Shown: positions 47,101 to 60,866 of the stretch, in pieces
How the letters are laid out: every line of letters begins with the position of its first letter
How positions within the stretch are numbered: the stretch's first letter is position 1
NCBI GenBank assembly: GCA_024138015.1
Contig: JAMXBB010000004.1
Coordinates: 4,371,086 to 4,435,085, forward strand
Source of the DNA: Lumnitzera littorea
Taxonomy: Eukaryota; Streptophyta; Magnoliopsida; Myrtales; Combretaceae
Direction: 5' to 3'
DNA length: 64,000 nt
Translations under genes and position numbers: made by a program
The notes under the pieces: model-generated
Databases searched by the model: none
What the model saw: only the letters and a program-made list of their open reading frames with translations
Told to the model about the DNA's origin: nothing

Positions 47101-50100
47101 ATGGAAACTCATTATTGTTTTTTTTTCCCTTTTGTTTTTGTTTTTGGAAAAAATAATTATACATATATATATATATATATATTTTCATCATCCTGTAAGT
47201 GTTTACGTATTTGGCAAGCAAAATTAGGCTACCATAATTCTTTTTTTATTTTATGTTGAAATTGGCTAGATTTAGCTTTTTAACCATTTATTTCTATCTT
47301 ATGAAAAAAAAATTATTAATTAAAAAGTTCATAATTTTTTGTGTTTATTTATTTCTTTTTCAAAACTTTAACTTTGTCCTAATTTATAAGATCCATTCAT
47401 TTTTTTTTATTTGCAAAAAATTTTCTAAGATAAAATCTTTTACATATATGTTTTGACATATTTTATTTTATTATATTTCTTTCATCTTTTTTGAAATTAC
47501 ATGAAATAAAAAAGCAAAACAAAACGAAATAAAAGAACAAAACAAAATAAAATGAAAATAAGGAAAAATATCCGGTAGAGTCTAAAGTATATTGGATCCC
47601 CTTTTAGAGTAGGTTCAAGTCGATTTGGGTGTATGATTCAAGTCAAACCGTCGGATGAGTTCGATTCATAGGGTTGCGTTACTTGCTCAACTATTTCTAG
47701 TAGCCTTTAAGTGCAACAAGTGTATCAACTAGGGTTATCAAGTGCAACAAGTTGCCTAATAGTAGTGGCTTGCTTCTAGTAAATGGTGTTAAGCGATGTT
47801 TTGAATAACTCAGTGGTAGCTAAAATGCTAGCTTTCGATCAAGGTTAATGAAATGGATCGAGATGGAAGTTTATTCTTCTCTAATACTAGGGGACTCCAG
47901 GAATCTAGATAAGGGATTTTGCGCTTCAAGGATGAGTGAGGAGAGAGAAAAACTCAAGAGAAGTATGAAGGTTTTGGCCAACAATGTTAGAGAGAGGGGG
48001 GAGCAAAATTAGATTCAAAGTTGATACACTTAATGATTGAATGTGGATAAGTTTTTGGGTTTGATATAAAAGATTGTACTTCCCAAATTTACCATTGTTT
48101 TGGTGAAATTACGAAGTAAAATTGATCAAAATGAATGTAAAGTGAGCTCACCATGATGGAAATTCATGAGGAAAGGATGTAGTCTCACGAAGAAGATAAT
48201 GAATAGTGTAAAAGCAAACACATTTTCCATTATTTAAAAAAGAATACGTAAGTTTGCAAGCGATGGGGGATCAAGCGTAAGTGTCACCAAAATAGGGCAT
48301 GTGCTTAATCGTTAGGCTAATGGCTCAGTTCTTATCTAATATTGCACTCAAATCATAACTTATTCTCTTAATATGGCCTAAATTAGTTTTTGAATGATGA
48401 ATTCAATTTTGGCTCGATTTAAGCCATATTTGATTTCTTCCTTGAAATATTGAGATGCAATATTGCATTCCTTTAAAAAAAAAAGAAAAAAAAGCTCCTA
48501 AAAAAGGTTTGGGCAAAAACATATTCCATGTATGGGATAGTGAAGACATCTTTTTATAAGGTGCCTTTACGTATTTTATTTTTTTAAGAAGAAGGCGCCT
48601 TTCAAAAAGAGGCCTTCTTGATATTTTATTAAAGGAGAAGGTGATTTCTTTTTATGATTATGGAAAGAAGAAGGCGCCTTTTTAAATAACTACAAAAACA
48701 TAATCAATAAATTCAGCAAACCATCTGAAATACAATACAAAGTAACATTATAATAACAAACTAAAATAAACAAGAATCCAATGAAAAAACTAAAACCACA
48801 TCTCTAACTCACATAGCCAACTCCAAAGTTTACCTTGTATTACAAATTCAAGTAAAACATTTACAACTCATATCCTTAACTCTAAACTTAATTATTACCA
48901 CTTTAAACCAAACAATAAAGTATAAGACAGTCAGGATACATAATGAAATATCACCAAGTTAAACTTATATTAAAATTTACATTAATAGAAATAAATAGTC
49001 CAATTGTTCATATAGGAGACATTAATGAACACATCTAAATCCTTCTTCTTCTAATCCTAGTGAACACTCATGATACTTTTGATGCCAAACCCTTCCTGAA
49101 CCTCCTTTCCTCAAGAATGACTGGAGCCCGTGACTTTTGCATCTGTATTTGCTCTTAGGTAGCTCAAAGAACTATGAAGGATCAACTATAAGAATTTAGG
49201 AAGAACTTCGATCCTGGGAATTAACAGATTTTCTCCCTCTCTTATGTGAAGTTGGTGGTGTAAAGGTAAGATCATGCTACATCTCCATAAACAAAGTCTT
49301 AAATGAATTGGCACAACATGTTGCCTACATCCAGATGCTCAAACGATACTGAGAGATGAGATGGACTTACAGTGCCATCTTTAGGCCTACCCTATCTCTG
49401 TTGTCATCTAAGTACCCTCATCCTGGTGTGTCTACCCCGCCTAGGGGGATCTGAAAAGTTGTAATCTATCTAGTTTGAGTCATCATGTACCTGTACAATC
49501 TCTTTGGCCATATGTAGAGGGTATAGAGTAATTGGAATCTAGTCATATAGTAACCTGATGAGTGCAATTTAACACTCATCCATTATGTTGTTTTGCTAAA
49601 TATTTTAATTTATTTCAACCTAATTCCAACGAATTTACGACTAGTTTAAGTGATTTCTTAATTTCAAGACTCAGATGAAGCAATGAGACAAAAATATGAG
49701 AATTCAGATGATTTTTTAAGAGAATTGCATTGCATTTATTTTAAAAGGATTATATGAGAATAGAAAGTGTCAAAGAGAGTTTTTCAAGAATTAAGTAAAA
49801 GGTTGATGATGATCTCTTTTTATGACTGTATTCCTTGGCTGTAAAGTCCACATCCTTAATTTCCAATTGAAGTTTCAAAAAATTTTGAACAAGTATAAGA
49901 CTAGGGTCCTTTGCTACAGTCGTGTTATTCAACTGTAATCTCCCTATCACTAATTTCAAGACAATTTCTTGAAAATTTATTGTAAGAAGAAAACCATGAC
50001 CCATTACCACGGCCATCTACATGCCTGTAGACTTGCAATTATTTCTAAAACACTTGTCATTTGAGGATTTCTTTGTCCAAAAATTATAAATAAAAGACAA

Positions 50101-50388
50101 ATACATATATAAGGAAGAGACACAAATAGGTTAGAGAGTAGTCTTTTTTTAGGATTATAGTTCTTCTTCATCATAAGAGCCTGTAACTTTATTGTATCTA
50201 TAGCATAAAAGCAACGATATTTAAGCCTATAACCATTGAAGTATCATGTAACATACGTTAATTATTTTTATTTTAATAGAGTTTTCTTGTTCTTGTTAAT
50301 CCAATCACTTATTTTATTTAAATTAAGTTGTTATTTCTACAGTCTCAACTTAATTATGTGATTTTATGTATTGAAGTTGCAATGCTAA
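44181..50388. other. AT-rich intergenic DNA without a supported gene
   Basis: No open frame with recognisable protein sequence. It contains TA microsatellites (44170-44200, 47159-47180), GGTTCGATATGGTTC/TTTGGTCTAGTTT-like diffuse repeats (46040-46200, 46570-46690) and three palindromes near 48560-48680. A few patches on the minus strand between 49,200 and 49,520 look faintly coding (TPPTSHKRGRKS) but are broken and unassigned. Confidence 0.6.
48558..48681. repeat. Cluster of AAGGCGCCTT palindromes
   Basis: AAGGCGCCTTT occurs at 48592-48602 and 48671-48681, with a one-base variant AAGGTGCCTTT at 48558-48568, all inside 124 bp of otherwise AT-rich DNA and each preceded by AAGAAG or TATAAG. They may be decayed repeat units of a DNA transposon end; this is unproven. 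Confidence 0.5.
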
Positions 50389-53068
50389 TGTAAGACCTTG
50401 ATCTTCGATTTACTACTTAGGACTCAAGGCAGTAATTACTTTCTCTATACATAAGAGTTGAAGAGTATAGTTGAGAAAAATAATGAAATGAACCTACTAA
50501 GGAAAGCTTAAGAAATAAGTATAATTGTGTAATAAGACCCTAATTGCTTAGTAGTGATTTAGGCTAGGCCTTCATTACGATTTAGAGTTTCTTGGAAAAG
50601 TCATCCGAATTAAGTTAAATTTTAATATGAGGTTATAAAAGTTAAACGAAAAATTCTAGTAAGGTCAATTTCTCAAAATAAAGTATAGAGAATGTTTTAT
50701 TTTAATAAAACATATTTTTATCAAATATATTCTATAATTATCAAAAACTGAAAATTAAAGTTTCAAATGACCATGAAACCTTAAAAATGAATTATTTAAT
50801 TTATAAAAATAATTTTTCAAGTCAAATAGCATGTAATGTAATTATATGATTATGTTACATGCGTTATATGTACTCGATATATAAATATACTACTAAAAAT
50901 ACCCATTAATTGGCTATAAATTGTAAAAAAAGTAATAAAAATTATAAAAAAAATAGGAAACATACTTGAAAAGTCTCAAATAGGATGTAGCAAACTACTA
51001 GTGTTGTTAAAAAAAATCTAAAAACTAGTCATAAAATAACAGATAAAATAATAGGATATTACACCTCTTTTTGACCAAAATTCGGACACATGGACTTATT
51101 TTTCCCATTCCATTGGTCCAACTACTTCTAAGTAAAGGAGAAACATCATTTTACAGTCATTTTTTACAGCCTAATCATTAAGAAATCCTCTCTAAAACTA
51201 AAAATTTCTCATTAAATCAAAAATAGGAAAAGGGATAGAAAATTTACGGCAAATTTGGTTTGAATACCAAATGAAGACTTGACATGGTGGCTATTGGGGG
51301 TCCAAGGTCTGACATGGTGGTGGTTTTGCTAACCTACCCTTGCTACTGGTGGAGCTTTGATGGCAAAAAAATCTAAAATATGCGATTTTCACTTATAAAT
51401 TGCTATTTTTATTAACAATGTCAAATGATGTTAAAAAATTATAAAATTTACTATTCTTAGGTATTTTTGCATGTAAAATTAGAGTATCAAACCATATTTT
51501 TAAAATTAAAAGTACTTATATAGGATTTTTAAGAATAAACCTGATTCTAACAAATTTTATACGAATTTTCAAAAATAGTAAATAATGTTATTTCGAGCTA
51601 ATTTTTTGTGTACATATTCATCATATGATATATTTAATTTAGAAAAAAAAATTTAATAAACTATACATTTTGTAATTATTAAAATTATTTTGTTGAATTT
51701 GTCTTATTTTTTCATATGAAAGATATAATAGGTTTTTAATTAAATTTCTTAATGAATTTGATTTGTAATGATTCTTGAAGCTTAGTTATGATTTTGGTGA
51801 TATTCAATTCGAATATTATAATTTTATTTAGTTATATACCTAATTCAAGCTAATTTTTAGTAAAATCGAACCTAAAATTGACATTTTGGAAAATAATATA
51901 TATTAAACTATCTTAGTATAATCGTGATCAGAATATAGCAACTGTAATTTACTGAGTATAATATATTTTTCATACCTTTAATAGAGCTTAGATACTAATT
52001 ATCATATGTTTTCCTAATGTTTATGCATATTTTGTCAAATATAAAAATATAAGATAAATTTGTATAATTGACATTACAATAAGAAAGAGTTCTAGCAACT
52101 ATTATATTTGACGAACATTTTACTGGTCTTGGTTTCATTCGAACTATAATGGGAATAAGCTATTGGATGAACTTTAAATCTAATTGTAAACCAAACTTAT
52201 GAATGTTTATACTAAAATATTGAATACCATCGGATAAGAAACAAATTGATCAACTAAATAAAAAATTGAGTGTATAAGATAAACTAGAGGGTTGACTAGC
52301 AACTAAATTAGAGACTTATTATATTTGAAATATAGTTAGTTAAACTTTACAAAATAGATCAGAGGGAGTTTCTCGAACTTATATATAAAACCGTAATCAA
52401 AAGTTAAATTAAAAGGCAATTCAGGAGCAAAATCAAAACCAGAGTGTCTACTAGTATACTAATGGATTGATTAGAAACTGAATTAGATACAATTTTCACT
52501 CGAGTTAAAGTTAGGTAAACTCTATGAAATAGGTTAAAAAGAATTTTTGAGATTTATGAATAAATGAAATTAGGAGCTGAATTAGAACCCGATTCATAAG
52601 TTAGATTAGAAACAAAATCAAAAGCTAATTGGAACCTAGCTTAAAATGAAAATAATTGTCCGAGACTTAAAACTTAAATAATTAGATATAATAAAATCCT
52701 ATACTGAAGATGATAATAAGAGTTACAGAATAAAGCTTATATAAGGTAATTATATGAATACTAAAACAACCTCTATATTATAGGGACTATCGGTGAAGGC
52801 CTGTTACGAGTTGCTTGATATTAATTGATCGCCTTAAGTTGGACTTAATGATGTATGACTTATAATCTTAACTGGTTATGCATTGCAACCTCTTAAGGGA
52901 AATGTCTAGGATTCTTTAACCAAATATCGACACCTTCAAAAGGGATAGAGTTAAAGTATAATGGTTCTATCTTCATCTTTAGTTGAACTAAAAGATGAGA
53001 GATGAGGTCGCAGTAAGGATGAAGGTGGTGATTTAAAGGTAGTTATGAGAGGAGCAGTGTTTGTAAAC
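50389..53068 (+). repeat. Dispersed repeat X, copy D (inverted relative to A and B)
   Basis: Starts TGTAAGACC at 50389. Its right part aligns with the reverse complement of 58600-58810: TTATGCATTGCAACC near 52887, AGGATTCTTTAACCAAATA near 52909, AAAAGGGATAGAG near 52938 and ATGGTTCTATCTTCATCTTT at 52961. Homology stops near 53068, where the LTR of the gypsy element begins. A GC-richer patch (51275-51365) corresponds to GC-rich patches in copies A and C. Confidence 0.65.
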
Positions 53069-54003
53069 TTTACTTTTTAGCGGGCTTTTGAATCAACTAA
53101 GAGTACTTCCCGAATGTTTCCAAAGATCAACTAAATTAAGAATTTAAGTTTACATTTGATAGGAATCAACCTTCTAGACTGATCATAAGAAGCCGAGCTA
53201 GAGGACTTTAAGGACTCGCATGAAAAATATTAACTCTAAGCCATAACCGAAATGGGGACTCCTATCCCAATCTAACATCCTGTTAACCTGTTTCTTAGAT
53301 CCTCACATGTATCCAACATGCTCCTGCCCAACAACGAAGTCCTAATCCAGAAGACAGCCCCGAACTAGCCGAGCCAAGCTACCAACTGGACCCATTGGCG
53401 TCTGACTTCAAGATAGCTGACCTTTTTTTTTGCCAGGCCGATTGACTCCCAACCTGATCCAAATCAGGTCAGCCCTTCACTCCTAGCACTTTCTATTTCT
53501 GCCTGTGTATCATACTCCGATGTATAGCCATCAAGTGATACGTGCCTTCTGACACAACATTCCGAAATAGTTCTTTCTTTTCTGTACTCGATATTCTTTG
53601 TCTTTTTTACCCCTTTTTAGTATGATTAATGTAACGTAATTGTAAAATACCTTTTTATCTTTTATAGGTGTAAAATAACCCTAGTAGACAAGTATATAAA
53701 CCCCTACTTTCCTTATACGCATATCATCCAACTTTCAATATAGAATTATTCTCTTTAAGCAACCTTAGTGTTCTCGTTATTATTAAACTCTTATCTATTC
53801 TCTTTAGTAAGAAGTAGTAATGAGTAACCCTTCGGTTTGGACTGATGTGTTACATCCGACAGATTGTTAGCCGAGTAAGACCGAGTCATGTGTTATATCC
53901 ACTCGTTAGATGCCCGGACTTTGCTAGTTTCTTTTCTGTTTCCTTTTTGGTTCATTCGTTATGGTTCTTCTCCGTGTATACGACCCCGGAGACGTATCAG
54001 CTT
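53066..54003 (+). mobile_element. 5' LTR of the Ty3/gypsy element
   Basis: Placed by the primer-binding site TGGTATCAGAGC at 54007-54018, complementary to initiator tRNA-Met, and by a TATA box (GTATATAAACC near 53690) about 310 bp upstream. The left edge is set where homology to repeat X stops, at a TG near 53066. No matching 3' LTR lies in the window, so the left boundary could not be confirmed by comparison. Confidence 0.55.
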
Positions 54004-54006
54004 CGC

Positions 54007-54018
54007 TGGTATCAGAGC
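54007..54018 (+). other. Primer-binding site, tRNA-Met type
   Basis: TGGTATCAGAGC, a perfect match to the primer-binding site used by many plant LTR retrotransposons, just after the LTR and 200 bp before the gag ATG. Confidence 0.8.
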
Positions 54019-54217
54019 ACAGTTTGGTGAGGGAGTGTGTGAAGTTGTAGTGGGGTTTTTGTTTGCCTTACTATTTGCGACTACTGTGTTCTTTCCATAG
54101 CTACTGCAATGTGTTGTGTATGTTTGTAAGTGTGGTTTCATTGATACTTTGTTTTACTTTGTTTTCTATTGCAACAACAGAGCAAGTTTGTTAATCTATT
54201 TAAAAAGGCATTACGCT

Positions 54218-55380
54218 ATGTCGGATTCAAGTGTTCAGAGAGTTATTGGTGACCAAGGTAGTAATGCTCAACTTGGTTGTGGTCATAACGGTAGTAACAT
54301 CCTAGGGTCCATTGATGACAAGCTTGATAGATTCACAAACCTCATTGAGAGTTTAGTCATGGCAATGCAAATTAATCGGCAATAACCTTAAGTTGTATAG
54401 CAACAAAATCCATAGGATGGCGCCCAAAGAGACATTATGTCCAAGATAATCGAACCAATCACCTAGATCGACCCCCTTAAGCTAGAGGAGCCGCTAAACG
54501 AAAACTGGAGTTAGAGGAGATTAGGGAAGATGACGAGGAGGTAAATGTTGAAGAGTTTGGTGAAGAAGAAGTTGATTATTACCAAACGTAGAGACGAGGA
54601 CGCCGAGCTCTTCAAGGGCTAGACAATGTTAAGGCGCAAATCCCGCACCTTAGTGGAAGCGAAGATGCAAATGAATATTTGGAATGGGAAGAGAAAGTTG
54701 AGAAAGTATTTGAGTGTTATAGGTATGAGGGTGCAGTCAAGGTCCAGCTTGCTATGACGGAATTTACTGGATATGCCAACTTGTAGTGGAATAATCTGAA
54801 TGCTGCCAGAGCTAGAGATGGGAGACGAGGTGTTAAAAACATATCTACAAGATACGTTTGCCAAGTTGCAGGAGCTTCGCTAAAGAAGCCGACCTATCGA
54901 TGACTATATCAGAGAATTCCAGATGCTTATGATCAGAGCCGACATGAAAGAACCAGACACCCGTACAATATCAAGGTTCATTTCTGGGGTCAAGTATGAG
55001 ATTCGCAATATCGTGGAAGTACAAAGATTTTATACCTTAGACGAGGCCATCAAAATCGCGTTAAGAGTCAAAAGGCAGGGGTGAAATGTTAGGAGTCGAC
55101 TTAGGCAAACATCCTGCCGAACTCCCGTATCGCGCTAACTTGTTCAAGCCAAGCCAATGAAGCCATACCGACCTGAGGAAAGGAATGACCGACCCGATGA
55201 ATGCCAAGCAAACCAATTTGGCTAAGTAAGATAGTTGAGTCGACCTGAGGCTAGGTCGACCCTAAGAACCTATGAGAAAGGCCAACCATCTGGACGGAAG
55301 ACCAGTGAGACAAAGTGTTTTAAATGCTTAGGCTTCGGACACATGGATACTGAATGTTCAAATCGACATGTCATGGTACT
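54218..55380 (+). pseudogene. Ty3/gypsy gag, broken
   Basis: Begins MSDSSVQRV at 54218. After several stops and shifts it carries a retrotransposon gag domain (SGSEDANEYLEWEEKVEKVF at about 54655-54715, AMTEFTGYA) and the later IDDYIREFQMLMIRADM and RFISGVKYEIRNIVEVQ segments (54895-55025). A CCHC knuckle CFKCLGFGHMDTEC lies at about 55316-55357. It would have formed the particle core. At least eight stops or shifts, so it is dead. Confidence 0.85.
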
Positions 55381-55509
55381 CTAAGGAGACGTGGTGAATA
55401 GTACCGATGAGAGCGACCTTGAGGAAGAAAAGAATGTTAGAGAACCCAAAGTGGAAGAAGAAGAGGAGACTTATGTCTATGCTGACCAAGGAAAAGTAAT
55501 GACCCTAGT

Positions 55510-57955
55510 CTTGAGGTGAATCTTGAGTTCCCTATTAAACTCTGAGGAGGACCACATAGAGAACTTATTCCATACCAAGTGTAGAGTCAAAGGCCAATTA
55601 TGCACGATCATTGTGGATGGAAGGAGTTGTATTAATGTGTTTGCACAATCCTTCATGCAAAGGTTGGGTCTATCGACCTCAAAACATTCTCGACCTTACA
55701 AGCTGCATTGGCTTCACAATAAAGGTACTTTGCATGTAATCAAATAAGTAACCGAAAAAGTAACTGTACTGTTCAATGTTGGGAACATATACAAAGGACT
55801 GCCACCAGTCTAAGGCATAAAGCACTGTATTAATCTGCAACTAGTTGCCACCTTGCCAAACCAACTTGGGTACAGGATGAAGCTTGAGTAAGCTGTCAAA
55901 TTGAAAAGACAAATGGACGAACTCATTAAGGGGGGATATGTAAAGGAGAGCATGAACCCCTATACTGTACCAGCTCTTCTCGTTCCAAAAAAGGATGGTT
56001 TATGGTGCATGTGCATCGACAACCGAACGGTCAACCAAATTACTATCAAGTATAGATACCCGATACCGAGGTTCGATGACATGTTGAACAAGCTTCATAG
56101 TGCAAAGATATTTTTAAAGATTAATCTACTAAGTGGCTACCACTAGCTTCGCATGAGGCCGAGCGATGAATGGAAGATTGCCTTTAAGACTAGGTACAGA
56201 CTCTACGAATGGTTAGTTATGCCATTCGGACTAACTAATGCGCCGAGTACGTTTATGAGATTAATGAACCATGTGATGTGCTCTCTTCTTGGAAGATGCA
56301 TAGTTATGTACTTCGATAACATATTGGTATATAGTGCTGACCTGAACAATTACGTTCAATATCTTTGCAAAGTATTTAACATTCTGTAAGCAGAGAAGTT
56401 GTATGAGAATGTAAAGAAATGCATGTTCTACCAGAAAGAGGTGATTTTTCTAGGGTTTGTAGTGTCAGAGGAAGGACTCCAAGCAGATAAGGAGAAGATC
56501 CAAGCTATTTTGGAATAACCAACGTTGAAGAATGTCACTAAAGTCTAAAGTTTCCATGGCCTAACTTCTTTCTATAGGTGATTCATTAAGGACTTTAGCA
56601 TAATAGTCGCCCCATTAATTGAGCTGACAAAGAAGAATGAAGAGTTCAAGTGGAATGATCGAGCTGAGTGAAGCTGGAGATTAAGGAGAAGCTCACCTCG
56701 ACACTTGTCATTTCACTACCAGATTTTGACGGGCCCTTTGAATTAAAGTGTAATGCATCGAGAGTTGGGATTGACGCTATCTAATGCAAGAACAATAGCC
56801 CGTTGCTTACCACAGCAAAAAATTGAGTAGCCTAGCCCTAAACTATTCTGTGTACGAGAAAAAGTTGTACTCCCTTTTCTGAGCCCTCACCGTTTGGCAA
56901 CACTACCTGCTACCACGAAAGTTTGTTATTTTCACTAACCATGAATCATTGAAACATCTTGGGAGTCAAAATAAACTGTCCAAGAGGCAAGCCAAATGGT
57001 TGGAATTCATGGAAGGGTTCTTGAATGTCATTCGATATAAGAAGGGGAGTGCAAATGTGGTCGCCAACATTTTGTCACAACGGCAAACTTTGCTGACCAC
57101 TTTGTAGACAAAATTATTGGGATTCTCGCTCATCACGAAGCAGTACACTACTGACCATTACTTTGGTCCCGTTGTTGAACAGTACTGAGCTAGGGTAATT
57201 GTTAGGGGATATTATCTTAAGGATGGCTATCTGTTCAAGAACTGTAGGTTATGTATTCCAAACTACTCCACACAAGAACTATTGGTTCGGTAAGCTTACA
57301 ACGGTAGACTTTCAAGCCATTTTGGAGAGGTTAAGACCGCAAATCTATTGAAGGAGAACTTTTACTGACCTGGTTTGGCCAAAGATGTCCATAAGGTAGT
57401 TAGTAGTTGTGAAGTATACAAGCGTGCTAAGGGGAAGAAAGAACCCTACGGAGAGTATATGCCACTGCCAACACTTACTTTACCTTAGGTCAACCTCAGC
57501 ATGGACTTTGTCCTAGGGTTGCCCCAGACATCTAGAGAAAAAGATTCCATTTTTGTTATAGTGGACTGTTTTAGTAAGATGACACACTTCATTCCATGCC
57601 ATCAGACTAACGATGCTTTATCTATCGCTGACATGTTTTTATAAGAGATGTTCGACTATATGGAGTACCAAAGACTATTATCTCAAATCAGGACACAAAA
57701 TTTATGAGCTATTTTTGGAAAACTCTTTAGAGAAAACTTGGGACTAAACTTGTATTCAGCTCCAATAGCAACCCTTAGATTGATGGCCAAACTAAAGTGG
57801 TGGATCGAACATTAGGCAATCTACTAAGAGCTATTATGAGAAAAAACTTCAGGGATTGGGATATGTGCTTACCAGTTGTGGAGTTCGCCTATAACGAACT
57901 ATTCATAGCACTACTAAGAAGACCCCATTCGAGTTCGCATATGGCCTTAATATTA
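55510..57955 (+). pseudogene. Ty3/gypsy pol (protease, RT, RNase H, integrase), broken and 3'-truncated
   Basis: Protease region near 55590-55660 has IIVDGRSCINVF, with the active-site DSG/DTG replaced. Reverse transcriptase at 55900-56520 has LVPKKDGLWCMCIDNRTVN, YRYPIPRFDDML and MPFGLTNAPSTFMRLMN, and a mutated catalytic box (YFDN for YxDD) at about 56309. RNase H follows (56690-57110), then integrase with a YKRAKGKKEP zinc-domain end, MDFVLGLPQTSREKDSIFVI (about 57497) and VVEFAYNE-type sequence (57870). RT before integrase identifies Ty3/gypsy. Sequence breaks off at about 57955 against repeat X, so the C-terminus, polypurine tract and 3' LTR are absent. Numerous stops. Confidence 0.88.
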
Positions 57956-60866
57956 CGCCCTGAAGTCACAGAGTCGCAACAGTCCCACCATATAAATCAT
58001 TCTATGATAGTAACTGGCCTCACAGTACCTACTATAGACATGATCTACATAAAGCGTCGACGACTCATCGCTTTGAAGTAAACAGTCCAATTAAGTATTT
58101 AATTATAATTATAGTAATTATCACAAATTTTTAATAAACATACTTAATTATATGTAAAGTTCACATAACTTTCCAGGAAACTCTACATAAACATAATGTT
58201 TCGTTAGTTTACCTAACAGCTATCAATCTTTCATTCTTAAACTACAAAGGACATTCTAGCTATACATCTACTACTAAGTAAATTGATCCTCACACCCTTA
58301 GCTTCAAAAGAACTAACCTTTGGATAATTATAAGGCAGCATAATACTTGGAGTATTCAGAAATCCGGACCTGCAAAAGGATTTATAAGGGTATGAGCAAC
58401 TATAGCTTAATAAGTTGAATTGGAGACTCATGAATGTATACAAACACAAACAAGATTATCAAGCAATTATTTTCATGCAATGCAACAATCAAGTGTCATT
58501 GCACAACATAATTCAGTCCGTTGTGAAATCATAGAAATTTCACCTGCTCTAATCCGGGTTTAGGAGTTTTCATGTTATGCAGCAGCTCACAACCAAACCC
58601 AAGCTTGTTCAATGGAGACATTGCTCCTCCCGTGACTACCTTCAAACCATTAACTTCACCCTCGCCGTGATCTCCTCTCCTGTCACTTAATTCGACTAAA
58701 GATGAAGAAGGGACCATTATGCGCTCCTGTGCTATCCCTTTCGAAGGGATCAGTATTTAGTTGGAGAATCCTAATGATTCCCTAACGGGTTGCAATGCAT
58801 AACATTTTAGGTCATTAGAGTCAAATAAGATTAAATTTCATTTAAGGTTTTCAAACAATTTCACATCAATTCAATCATAACACAAAATTAATCATATCAC
58901 AAATTTTAGCACGAATTCAGATACATCAAACACATGCGTAAACTACTTACAATCACAACCATATACAATCTTAAGTCTTTGAGTACCATAAAAATAGCAT
59001 TCTAATACAATAAATAATAACCCAACTTACTTAGAATTTCTCAATCGCCCGATCACTTAATTGAAAGCCGATTCATCTTTAGGTATCCTATCATACAAAT
59101 AGGTCTTTTTAATCTTATACTTTAATGATTCATATTCTAAGTTATAAGTTAACTCATTTTTCTATGTATACCTATTATGCACTAATAATTCATTTTACCT
59201 TATTTTGGGGTTTGGTTCCTAAATTAGATTTTAGTTTTGATTCTGGAATCTTAAATATGTTCGAATCCTAATGTGAAATTAATCACATTAAGCTAGAGTA
59301 TTCTAATATTCTATTGGGTCTTAATTTAGTATTCTAAACTGTTCAGTATATGCTAATCCTAATTGAGGTACCGAATTTATTCTCGATGTGAGAAAATCTT
59401 ATATTTTTTATAAAATTACCTAAAATTAAATTTTTTTTCAGATTTAGTATATTCTATTTTTTATTATTATATTATCTAAATAACCCTAATTTTTCATATT
59501 TATTAAATTTCCAATACCACATATTCCTAATTTCCTACAATTACTACCTAATTCCTAAATTAATTACACTTAATACTCCAAAGGTTAGGATTAGGTTTCC
59601 ACATTAGAGATTAACATCCCTATTCATCTAATTGCTATCTAAATTAGTAACTAATGTCTTAATTATCTAATCAACCCAAAATTACCCAATTTTTCCATCA
59701 TTTTAGGGCTAAAAATTCACTTAAAAATTTTGAAAATTAAATTTAAAAAAAATGGCTTCATAGCATTGTTCTAGATCACTTAAACATTCTACAAAAAAAA
59801 ATTTGAGCTCCAAACTACACTCCTAAGCTTATTTATTTCTAGTTCTAATCATGCTTGGTTTTGCTTAATTTGTTAAGAACTCTATATTTTCAAACGTGAT
59901 TAAACTTAATCACTACTTTTTCCTAAATTTACATATAATAAAACCTTAGAATAATAAATTTCATAAATTTTCTGGGTAAAATAAATAATTTTAAGAAATT
60001 ATACAAAATCGGAGCAGATAAGGGACTTACCCGGTTTGACAACTTTTGGGCTTCCAATACCGGTCCAGGTATGTCAATCGGTTTAGACGGTGGGTCTGGA
60101 GTGGGGTGGTGGTGGTGGCTCGGTCCCAAGTGGTGGTGGTGTGTGGGTTTGGCTCACTAACCCTAACTGTATAATTTTCCTTTCTTTTTTTTTTTCTAAT
60201 TTTTCTCTTGAATTTTTTATGCTCTCTATTTTTCTCTGATTTCTAACTGTTTAAAAGAGCTCTGTAATTTTTTTCCTTATTTATAAAGCTTTGTAGTAAT
60301 TAATGTGCATTAAATTAGACAAGACATTGTCCAAATCCCTTAGTTTTTGGCTTTTATGTTGCTTGATTTTGATTGGGCAATTTTTATTCTTCACTTCCTA
60401 ACTTGCTACGACCATATCCACCTCATTCTGGATTCCTCTTATTTTTTCTTAATTAATTAATAATTTTCTTTATTTATTTAATAAGTTTTTAGACAATTTA
60501 AGAAATTTCGTGTATTTTTATTTACACATAAATACATGTGGGATACATGTGAACATTCCTAATTATTATTTAGGTCATTCTATAATTTTTCATATACATA
60601 TAATTTATCTCTAGTAATTTATTTATTATTAGATTACACTTTTCACCTTTTCGATAATTAATAATTATTATACTTAAAATTTGAAAATTTTATAGTTTCC
60701 TATTTTATTACTTATTTTCTTAAATTCAAGTTTACGAGGTCATTTTTATTAATTTTTCTATCAATAGTTTATAATTTGGGTTTGACCAGATCCTTTAATT
60801 GATCGCTCTAAACTCTATGTTCTAAGTTCAATCCTACGGTCACTTGACTTAACTTTAGGGTTTACA
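57956..60866 (-). repeat. Dispersed repeat X, copy A
   Basis: The reference copy of the family. It aligns in direct orientation with 955-4229, and in reverse with 50389-53068 and 62388-64000. On the minus strand it starts TGTAAACCC at 60866 and contains an open frame at 58717-58529 (MVPSSSLVEL to LEQVKFL, 62 residues) whose DNA is preserved in copies B and D although their frames are broken. A GC-rich patch of TGG repeats is at 60060-60145. It truncates the gypsy pol. Probably LTR-derived or a large non-autonomous retrotransposon derivative; no coding domain of known family is present. Confidence 0.6.

Noticed and set aside
49200..49520. Broken minus-strand patches such as TPPTSHKRGRKS, possible plant mobile domain or transposon protein
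   Set aside because: Too short and interrupted to assign a family with honesty.
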